Source: Flavobacteriaceae bacterium UBA4166 (GTDB taxonomy: Bacteria; Bacteroidota; Bacteroidia; Flavobacteriales; Flavobacteriaceae). Taken from it: a stretch of 36,951 nucleotides of DNA. A model generated the notes under the pieces. It did not search any database. It was given only the letters and a program-made list of their open reading frames with translations, and was not told the DNA's origin. Positions 30,798 to 36,951 of the stretch are shown one piece after another. Location: NCBI GenBank assembly GCA_002379985.1, contig DFVG01000051.1, forward strand, positions 1 to 36,951, in the 5' to 3' direction. The translations under genes and the position numbers were made by a program. How positions within the stretch are numbered: the stretch's first letter is position 1; each line of letters opens with the position of its first letter.

Positions 30798-31541
30798 ATG
30801 CAACCACACTACCATATTTTAAACGGGGATGCACTAAAAGATCAGTTTCCGAACAGCTTAAAAGGAACCATCATAGTGGCACGAGAATGCTTGGTAGATG
30901 GTCCTGTGGAAGGGGATACTGAACAAACCCTCTTTGCAACCCGAGCGCGTTTTATCGGTGAAGCATATGGTATTGTTGACGAAAACGAATACTATTCAAA
31001 AACGGTCACAGAGTTCGAAAAAATGAAGCAGATCCCATCGAACGCAATCGTGTATCTATGGTTTGAAGATGATCTGTTTTGTCAGGTGAATTTTTGGTTT
31101 GTTTGTCATGTGCTTCAGAATACCTCCAAACATCTAACGGTTTCCTTGGTGCGACCGGAAGAACACGGCATCTATGGCTTCGGACATATGGATCAGGAAG
31201 CCTTGATTTCCGCTTTTCACAACCCAATTCCACTTCCTGATATGCGTCCTTTTTCAGACTTATGGAAGGCGTACCAATCCAACGATCATGAACAACTCAG
31301 GCAACTCGCTGCTTCTCTAAAGCCCTCCTTTCCTTTTATCGCTAAGGCAGTAGCAGCACATCTAGATCGGTTTCCAAAGCAAGGAATATTAGGCAAACCA
31401 CAACGTATTTTAAAGGAGATTATAGAGACTCAAAAAACCAATGAATTTGGCCCTGCTTTCCGTGAATTCTGTCAGCGTGCTCCGGAATATGGTTTTGGGG
31501 ATCTTCAAGTAAAAAGAATGTGGGACCAATTGATCTCCTGA
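30798..31541 (+). CDS. DUF1835 domain protein
   Basis: A 247-residue cytosolic protein with the DUF1835 pattern: YHILNGDALKDQFP, GTIIVARECLVDGPVEGD, LFATRARFIGEAYG, then VYLWFEDDLFCQVNFWFVCHVL. This N-terminal domain occurs in many Bacteroidota and Firmicutes proteins of unknown role. The C-terminal third is helical. Its end overlaps the start of the DUF418 gene by 22 bases, so the two are translated in step. Confidence 0.87.
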   Translation: MQPHYHILNGDALKDQFPNSLKGTIIVARECLVDGPVEGDTEQTLFATRARFIGEAYGIVDENEYYSKTVTEFEKMKQIPSNAIVYLWFEDDLFCQVNFWFVCHVLQNTSKHLTVSLVRPEEHGIYGFGHMDQEALISAFHNPIPLPDMRPFSDLWKAYQSNDHEQLRQLAASLKPSFPFIAKAVAAHLDRFPKQGILGKPQRILKEIIETQKTNEFGPAFREFCQRAPEYGFGDLQVKRMWDQLIS

Positions 31542-32794
31542 AGCAATTTGATACCCGTAGATCGATTTCAGAAAACTTCCTATTGAATCAGAAAAACACC
31601 ATACGCCCGACGCAAAAGACCCGACGTATCGAATTGTTGGATGTCTATCGTGGGTTTGCCGTGTTTGGAATCTTTGTGGTGAATATCGTGGTGATGCATT
31701 CTACCTACTTAAATCAAGATGTTTATAATGCGCAATGGACCACTTCTATTGATCTCTGGACACAACGAATTCTACAACTGTTATTTTATACTAAATTTTT
31801 TCCCATCTTCTCCCTTCTTTTTGGATGGGGCATGTCGATGCAAGCCCTGAAAATGAAGGCTAGACAAGGCATCTCATTTTCATTTTTTGTCAGGCGAATG
31901 GGTTACTTATGGCTCTTTGGCATACTGCATATCGCACTGTTGTGGTCGGGTGACGTATTGCATCTATATGCGGTAATGGGACTCCTAGTGACCCCATTGA
32001 TCACGCAGCGAAGGGCACTCCTACTTGGGATGTCCATCTTTTTCTTATTGTTTCCGTTTTACGAACCGTTGATATCATTTGTGATGGAACAAGTACCATT
32101 TTCTACGGAAGAAGCCTTAGCCAGTTACGATGCGGAAGCAGTACGACAGGTCATTCAACATGGCAGTTTTACAGATGGGATGGAGCTTCGTTTTCGCGAA
32201 TATGTTGCAAACCTTCCGATGCTGCTGGGGTTCTTGGCCCCTATGGCGTTCTCTATGTTCTTATTAGGAATGTATTTGGGGAAAAAAAACGTTCACAATA
32301 CCCTTTTTTCATTCCTTTATAAAATAAAAAATCCGATACTGTTGTTCACGATACTTTCAAACGCCTATCGATTGGTATTTCTTTTCGTGCTGCCTGACTA
32401 TGAGCTATATCGTGACCCTGATCTTCGACCGTATTTTATAAAATTGATGGTGCTCTCTGATGTATTCATGGGAATCTTTTACCTGTGGCTCATTGGTTGG
32501 TTGTGGTTTCGAAGAATGGGACGAAGCATTCTTAGTCCGTTGCGCCATGTGGGAAGAATGGCACTTACCAATTACCTCTTACAAAGTTTCATAGGGGTAA
32601 TACTTTTCACTTCTTTAGGGTTTCGTTTATACGAAACTCTGCGTCCATTTGAAACATTTTTGATTGCAATAGTCATCTTTGTATTCCAGATTGGGTTCAG
32701 TAAGATATGGCTTCAATACTTCAGGTGGGGTCCCTTGGAATGGATGTGGCGGTGTACAACGTATCGAAAACTATTGCCACTCAAAAAAAGTTAA
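31520..32794 (+). CDS. DUF418 family membrane protein
   Basis: A 424-residue polytopic membrane protein. The opening RIELLDVYRGFAVFGIFVVNI and later GRMALTNYLLQSFIGVILF match the DUF418/DUF405 (YeiB-like) family, with about ten hydrophobic helices. The family is predicted to be acyltransferase-like transporters, unproven. The first ATG overlaps the DUF1835 gene; no later ATG is available before the conserved region, so the overlap is likely real. Confidence 0.88.
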   Translation: MGPIDLLKQFDTRRSISENFLLNQKNTIRPTQKTRRIELLDVYRGFAVFGIFVVNIVVMHSTYLNQDVYNAQWTTSIDLWTQRILQLLFYTKFFPIFSLLFGWGMSMQALKMKARQGISFSFFVRRMGYLWLFGILHIALLWSGDVLHLYAVMGLLVTPLITQRRALLLGMSIFFLLFPFYEPLISFVMEQVPFSTEEALASYDAEAVRQVIQHGSFTDGMELRFREYVANLPMLLGFLAPMAFSMFLLGMYLGKKNVHNTLFSFLYKIKNPILLFTILSNAYRLVFLFVLPDYELYRDPDLRPYFIKLMVLSDVFMGIFYLWLIGWLWFRRMGRSILSPLRHVGRMALTNYLLQSFIGVILFTSLGFRLYETLRPFETFLIAIVIFVFQIGFSKIWLQYFRWGPLEWMWRCTTYRKLLPLKKS

Positions 32795-32835
32795 ATAAAT
32801 GATTACTTTAGAGCACAGGATTAAAACTTCGGGAT

Positions 32836-33408
32836 ATGAAAAATAAATTTGGCGATCTTTTTATTCAGATCATATCGGTTATGATCGGTGTCTTTTTAGG
32901 CTTTGCGGTATCCAATTGGGCGGCTCAAAAAAAAACAAATACACAGCTGCAATACTTAGAGCAGCACATTATTTCTGAAATAAAAATCAATCAACAAAAA
33001 GTAACACAGGTTATTGATTATCATCGTACGCTTCGCGACAGTTCTCGATTTTATTTGCAACAAGAGCGTATTGATGTCTTTAAGCCGAATTTTTTCCGCG
33101 GGGTTAATACCTTGACACTTTCAAACAGCGCTTTTGAAACCGGCATCCAAACGGGCTTGATCAATGATATTCCGTTGCAACAAATTCAGGAACTCAATGA
33201 GGTCTATACCCAACAACGTGCGTATGAAGATTTTGCAAATCTGTTATTGTCTGGCTTGATTACCATGGATTTTGAGGGAGATGAAATGGCGATGCGAAAG
33301 ATCCTGTTGTTTCTTTCGGTATCTATGACAGATGTGGTTATCAAAGAAGAGCAATTGCTCGAAAGCTATAAAAAAGCAATACAAACAATTGAAAACACAT
33401 CAGATTAA
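32836..33408 (+). CDS. membrane-anchored coiled protein, DUF6090-like
   Basis: A 190-residue protein with one N-terminal hydrophobic helix (FIQIISVMIGVFLGFAVSNWA) followed by a helical, coiled-coil-like soluble region (LEQHIISEIKINQQKVTQVID, HRTLRDSSRFYLQQ). This pattern matches the DUF6090-type proteins of Bacteroidota, whose function is unknown. It follows the DUF418 gene by 41 bases and precedes a small membrane protein by 7. Confidence 0.72.
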   Translation: MKNKFGDLFIQIISVMIGVFLGFAVSNWAAQKKTNTQLQYLEQHIISEIKINQQKVTQVIDYHRTLRDSSRFYLQQERIDVFKPNFFRGVNTLTLSNSAFETGIQTGLINDIPLQQIQELNEVYTQQRAYEDFANLLLSGLITMDFEGDEMAMRKILLFLSVSMTDVVIKEEQLLESYKKAIQTIENTSD

Positions 33409-33415
33409 AAATCCT

Positions 33416-33694
33416 ATGGTTAGCCTCTTTCAAATTCTCTTTGGAATAATCGCCTTGCTTATCGGACTCATAAATACCTTTTGGGGAAATGACCCGGGAT
33501 ATGGCATCGCGGTCTGCCTTGCAGCCACACTCTTTTTTCCCGGTGTGTTAGCATTTGTTTCTTCAAAAATCAACATAAAGATCCCAAAATGGACGCTAAT
33601 CGTACTGGCGCTATTCATCCTATGGACAGCCTTGGGTGTCGCTGAACTATTTCATAAAATAGCGTTGATGGGTCAAGATCTTTCCTCATCATAA
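33416..33694 (+). CDS. small membrane protein, hypothetical
   Basis: A 92-residue protein with three hydrophobic helices (about 2-22, 28-48 and 58-82). Not recognised as a known family. The ATG at 33416 is preferred over the longer in-frame opening, which would run inside the previous gene. It directly follows the DUF6090-like gene and is likely in the same transcript. Confidence 0.7.
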   Translation: MVSLFQILFGIIALLIGLINTFWGNDPGYGIAVCLAATLFFPGVLAFVSSKINIKIPKWTLIVLALFILWTALGVAELFHKIALMGQDLSSS

Positions 33695-33714
33695 CCTTTA
33701 AACACCTTTTCATT

Positions 33715-34170
33715 ATGAAATCATCGATTATAATAGGTATGGTATTGTTTTTCTTCGGAAATCTTACTGCACAAAACACCACAGACCTGTCTCTTACGTT
33801 CAATCACGTAGCTTTATCTGTAGAAGATGTAGATCGGGCTGCTGAATTTTACGAGAATGTGCTAGCCTTAGAAGAAATAACCAATCGTACCGAAAAAGAA
33901 GGGATTCGTTGGTTCTCTCTAGGAGAGGGAAAAGAATTACACCTCATCGCCACAGTTGAAGGCCCGATACAAATAAATCGCGCAGTACACATGGCGGTTT
34001 CTACAGCAAATTTTGAAGGGTTGATAAACCGACTCAAAAAATTACAAGTACCCTATTCAGATTGGCCGGGAACTCCCAATAAAATCTTTATACGAGCAGA
34101 CGGCGTTCAACAAATCTATATTCAAGATCCGGATGGCTACTGGATCGAGATCAATAGTGTGACACCTTAG
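33715..34170 (+). CDS. exported VOC (glyoxalase-fold) protein
   Basis: A 151-residue protein with signal peptide 1-19 (ending LTAQ) and one VOC module: FNHVALSVEDVDRAAEFYENVL, ELHLIATVEG, RAVHMAVSTANFEGLINRLKK, and IYIQDPDGYWIEINS. Likely metal ligands His31 (FNHVAL), a later His in AVHMAV, and Glu in WIEIN are present, so it may be a glyoxalase-type metalloenzyme working in the periplasm. The second exported VOC protein in the window (compare 7812). Confidence 0.85.
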   Translation: MKSSIIIGMVLFFFGNLTAQNTTDLSLTFNHVALSVEDVDRAAEFYENVLALEEITNRTEKEGIRWFSLGEGKELHLIATVEGPIQINRAVHMAVSTANFEGLINRLKKLQVPYSDWPGTPNKIFIRADGVQQIYIQDPDGYWIEINSVTP

Positions 34171-34235
34171 TGATTTTCTAAAATTGTTCTTGTAATACGA
34201 AGCAACCACTGCATAAACATGGGATCTATTGTGAT

Positions 34236-34955
34236 ATGAAACTCTCAAGACTACTAGATCGTTGGCACCAAGAGCACACCAACAATCGCTGGATCTACTA
34301 CTTTTCTATTTTCGTTCGAATAGCACTCGCCGCAGGATTTTTACCTTCGGGATATGTAAAAGTAGCCGGGGAACGATTTACGGCTTTGGCAAATAATCAT
34401 CCCATGGGAGCGTATTTGGAAGCACTTTTCCACACGGGGTATTATTACACGTTTATAGGCGTTGTTCAAATGCTCGCTGCAATTTTACTGTTGATTCCTC
34501 GAACCGTTACGCTAGGTGCCTTATTGTATCTCCCCATCATTTTAAACATTTGTATACTGTCGTTTTCAGTGCGCTTCGATGGCTCATTATTTACAGCTCC
34601 TCTGATGGTCTTATCCACCCTCTTCTTATTATGGTGGAATTATGACAAGATTAAATATGTGCTACCATGGAGCTCAAAAACAACACACGTTACCAATGCT
34701 ATGCCTAACAAACGTACGTGGAAGTTTCCTTGGAAATTCGTATCCGCTGCTTTTGTTATTTTTATCTTCGTAATAGGTGGGGTTATTTTGATGAACGTAT
34801 TCGTAATCATGCCCAGAAATAGCGCTTCAGCGTGCCAACAACAGTTTAAGAACGGAGAGAACGCCACACTTGGAGCTCAATTTTGTGAGTGCATTCATAC
34901 AGAAGGGCGTTCACTCCAACAATGCCTTGAAGCATATCCTACCTTGATAAAATAA
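34236..34955 (+). CDS. DoxX family membrane protein with Cys-rich tail
   Basis: A 239-residue inner-membrane protein. The first 150 residues match DoxX (IFVRIALAAGFLPSGYVKVAG, then four hydrophobic helices). A fifth helix (SAAFVIFIFVIGGVILMNVFVI) leads to a 40-residue tail carrying four cysteines (SACQQQ, FCECIH, QQCLEA), which is not typical of DoxX. DoxX proteins are linked to oxidative-stress or thiosulphate metabolism. The Coa1-like gene follows by 24 bases. Confidence 0.85.
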   Translation: MKLSRLLDRWHQEHTNNRWIYYFSIFVRIALAAGFLPSGYVKVAGERFTALANNHPMGAYLEALFHTGYYYTFIGVVQMLAAILLLIPRTVTLGALLYLPIILNICILSFSVRFDGSLFTAPLMVLSTLFLLWWNYDKIKYVLPWSSKTTHVTNAMPNKRTWKFPWKFVSAAFVIFIFVIGGVILMNVFVIMPRNSASACQQQFKNGENATLGAQFCECIHTEGRSLQQCLEAYPTLIK

Positions 34956-34979
34956 GTGCGTTATCCAACATAAAACCAC

Positions 34980-35393
34980 ATGACAAGAAATAAAAAAATT
35001 TTCCTCATCACTACGATCGCTATAGTGGGAATGTGTTTGGTTTGGTTTCTTAATTCAGGAATGAATAAAATAAGCGGAGATATTTTTCAAGCGTATGCCG
35101 ATCCTGATCTGTATAAAAATGCCCTAGCTATCGCCAATAATAACTCTGAAGTTAAAGCACACCTCGGCACACTTCAAGATCTCGGAAAGATGGCTATTCT
35201 TGAAGGGGAAACCACCTATTCGAACGAGCATCGTCATGTTCGAACAAGTGTGACCGTGCAAGGAGAAAAAGGAAAAGCTCGCCTCGATATCGAAGCCGAT
35301 AATATCAACGATAAATGGAATTATTCAGTAATCAGAATTCGCATAAAGCGCCCGCCTGAGAACAAACGAATCATAGAAATACTTGATAAATAA
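34980..35393 (+). CDS. Coa1-like membrane protein
   Basis: A 137-residue protein: one N-terminal hydrophobic helix (about 7-26) and a soluble domain whose AIANNNSEVKAHLGTLQDLG motif and later beta strands (VTVQGEKGKARLDIEA, NYSVIRIRI) match the bacterial cytochrome-oxidase-assembly-factor-1 (Coa1/DUF1783) family. A role in cytochrome oxidase assembly is not established for bacterial members. Ends just before a bidirectional hairpin. Confidence 0.72.
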   Translation: MTRNKKIFLITTIAIVGMCLVWFLNSGMNKISGDIFQAYADPDLYKNALAIANNNSEVKAHLGTLQDLGKMAILEGETTYSNEHRHVRTSVTVQGEKGKARLDIEADNINDKWNYSVIRIRIKRPPENKRIIEILDK

Positions 35394-35406
35394 ACGAAAT
35401 GAAAAC

Positions 35407-35440
35407 AAAAAAAGGTGAGCCATCCAGCTCACCCTTTTCT
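35407..35440. terminator. bidirectional intrinsic terminator
   Basis: Perfect seven-base stem GGTGAGC/GCTCACC with a six-base loop, preceded by a run of seven A and followed by CTTTTCTT. It lies between the convergent Coa1-like and katG genes, so it can end both transcripts. Confidence 0.85.
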
Positions 35441-35457
35441 TAGCAATAGTATGTTGC

Positions 35458-36951
35458 TTATTTCTTGAGATCGAAACGATCTAATTGCATCACTTTCGTC
35501 CAAGCTTTTACAAAATCATTGACAAATTTCTCTTGTGCATCTTCACACGCATATACTTCTGCCAACGCTCGTAATTCAGAATTAGAACCAAAGATCAAAT
35601 CGACACGAGTTCCGGTCCATTTTACGTCTCCGCTCTTACGATCGCGCCCTTCAAATACGGCATCATCGTCTGCAGTCGCTTTCCAAGTAGTGTTCATATC
35701 CAGAAGATTTGCAAAAAAATCGTTGGTTAACGTTCCTGGTCTGTCGGTAAACACTCCGTGTTTCGATCCGTCGTAATTGGCGTTCATGGTTCGCATCCCA
35801 CCTACCAAGACGGTCATTTCAGGAGCCGTTAACGTAAGCAATTGTGCTCTATCTACGAGGAGTTCTTCGGAAGAAACCGTGAATTTTTGTTTTACATAAT
35901 TTCTGAAACCATCTGCCTGTGGTTCTAATGCATCAAACGCTTCTGCATCGGTTTGTTCTTCGGAAGCATCCGTGCGTCCAGGAGCAAAAGAAACGGTTAC
36001 CTCATGTCCTGCATCTTTGGCTGCTTTTTCTACAGCCGCGTTTCCTCCCAAGACGATCAGGTCGGCCAACGATACTTTTGTGTTTCCGGAAGCATTCGCA
36101 TTAAACTCCTCTTTGATACGCTCTAAAGTATCAATCACTTTTTTGAGTTCTTGGGGTTGATTGACCTTCCAAGTGTTTTGAGGCATCAATCGTACCCGTG
36201 CTCCATTGGCACCACCTCGCTTATCAGAACCTCTGAACGTAGAAGCGGAAGCCCAAGCGGCTTTTACCAGTTGTGGTACAGAAAGTCCTGAAGCCAGAAT
36301 ATTCTTCTTCAATTCTGCAATCTCTGCATCGTTGATCAAATCGTGATCCACGGCAGGCACCGGGTCTTGCCAGATCAATTCTTCTTGAGGTACTTCCGGT
36401 CCTAAATACCGACTTAAAGGTCCCATGTCACGATGCGTTAATTTGTACCAAGCACGTGCATAGGCGTCTGCAAATTCTTCCGGGTTCTCCAAGAAATGTC
36501 GTGAAATCTTTTCATATTCCGGATCCATCTTTAAGGACAGATCGGTGGTTAACATAAACGGAGCATGTTTCTTATTTGGATCGTGTGCATCCGGAACGGT
36601 GCCCGCGCCTTCATTATTTTTCGGCTTCCATTGGTACGCTCCTCCGGGCCCTTTGTGTAGTTCCCAATCGTATTTGAACAAGTTGGTAAAGTAGGTGTGA
36701 CTCCATTGCGTAGGCGTGTCTGTCCACGCACCTTCAATACCACTAGTAATCGTATCGGCGCCCATTCCGGTTCCGAATTTATTCGTCCAACCCATACTTT
36801 GCAATTCAATTCCGGCGGCGGCAGGCTCTTCCGCTACGTGGGGATCTGCTTCTGCGGCTCCGTGTGTTTTTCCGAACGTATGTCCTCCTGCGATCAAGGC
36901 GACCGTTTCGTAGTCATTCATCGCCATACGACCAAAGGTTTCACGAATATC
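35458..36951 (-). CDS. katG: catalase-peroxidase KatG, C-terminal part (5' end beyond the window)
   Basis: At least 497 residues of the bifunctional haem catalase-peroxidase, which removes hydrogen peroxide. The frame stays open to the right edge (DIRETFGR before the first Met), so the gene continues outside. Present here: the Met of the Met-Tyr-Trp adduct (first Met of MAMND), the proximal haem ligand in GGHTFGKTHG, the second-half catalase-like domain, and a normal C-terminus. The missing N-terminal part carries the distal Arg, Trp and His. It is convergent with the Coa1-like gene across a shared terminator. Confidence 0.95.
   Translation of the reverse strand, partial: DIRETFGRMAMNDYETVALIAGGHTFGKTHGAAEADPHVAEEPAAAGIELQSMGWTNKFGTGMGADTITSGIEGAWTDTPTQWSHTYFTNLFKYDWELHKGPGGAYQWKPKNNEGAGTVPDAHDPNKKHAPFMLTTDLSLKMDPEYEKISRHFLENPEEFADAYARAWYKLTHRDMGPLSRYLGPEVPQEELIWQDPVPAVDHDLINDAEIAELKKNILASGLSVPQLVKAAWASASTFRGSDKRGGANGARVRLMPQNTWKVNQPQELKKVIDTLERIKEEFNANASGNTKVSLADLIVLGGNAAVEKAAKDAGHEVTVSFAPGRTDASEEQTDAEAFDALEPQADGFRNYVKQKFTVSSEELLVDRAQLLTLTAPEMTVLVGGMRTMNANYDGSKHGVFTDRPGTLTNDFFANLLDMNTTWKATADDDAVFEGRDRKSGDVKWTGTRVDLIFGSNSELRALAEVYACEDAQEKFVNDFVKAWTKVMQLDRFDLKK

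Noticed and set aside
36549..36913. Additional frames overlapping katG on both strands
   Set aside because: Shadows of the strongly conserved katG reading frame.

Overview
The window looks like a chromosomal segment of a marine-type member of the Bacteroidota, most likely Flavobacteriaceae. The reasons are the many short lipoproteins with LxxC/SC lipoboxes, a porin of the PorT type, LytTR, DUF418 and two-component-propeller proteins, start codons without Shine-Dalgarno sequences, and many copies of a TAnnTTTG-like -7 promoter element. This placement is inferred from gene families and promoter style, not from a marker gene.

Region 1 (1-5220) is the most interesting part. Four AT-rich single-gene units on the + strand are separated by homologous ~135-145 bp imperfect palindromes. 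Their cargo is an S41 peptidase, a TIM-barrel-like lipoprotein, an unknown lipoprotein and an erythromycin-esterase homologue. The palindromes resemble integron attC sites: outer AAC...GTT arms, an inner TATAACGCT/AGCGTTATA box pair, unequal unpaired spacers, and a long variable centre. The bases just after the final G of each site are complementary to the bases that begin the NEXT site, after the gene, and not to the other arm of the same site. This is what excision and insertion of cassettes by recombination at G^TT would leave behind. Each site also carries a -7 promoter motif aimed at the following gene, which is unlike ordinary integron cassettes. No integrase gene is visible; the first site is cut by the left edge, so the array probably continues upstream. 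The last site (5099-5220) is decayed on its right arm.

Region 2 (5289-8470) holds a leucine-rich-repeat lipoprotein, a broken lipoprotein start, an AraC-type regulator with an exported VOC protein, and a weak remnant of another attC-like site (8290-8392).

Region 3 (8471-13358) holds two CPBP membrane proteases around a small lipoprotein, a compact ABC ATPase/membrane-protein pair, and a small outer-membrane beta-barrel protein.

Region 4 (13400-25136) is a dense run of small, mostly singly transcribed enzymes of detoxification or stress type: GlxA-like regulator, VOC, DUF1801, lipocalin-like, CAT-type acetyltransferase, SnoaL-like, YdeI-like, SulP transporter, DinB and DUF2200 proteins. Two seven-bladed propeller lipoproteins, at 16187 and 24051, lie within it.

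Region 5 (25279-34955) contains a carboxypeptidase-regulatory-like domain protein, a transglutaminase-like protein, a Crp/Fnr regulator followed by a perfect palindrome and an M20 hydrolase, a membrane LytTR regulator, an intradiol-dioxygenase-like protein with a CxxC C-terminal domain, DUF1835, DUF418, small membrane proteins, another exported VOC protein and a DoxX protein. Region 6 (34980 to the right edge) is a Coa1-like protein, a hairpin terminator, and the C-terminal part of KatG on the minus strand, cut by the window edge. No rRNA, tRNA, CRISPR array or insertion sequence was recognised, and no gene-free stretch exceeds 300 bases.
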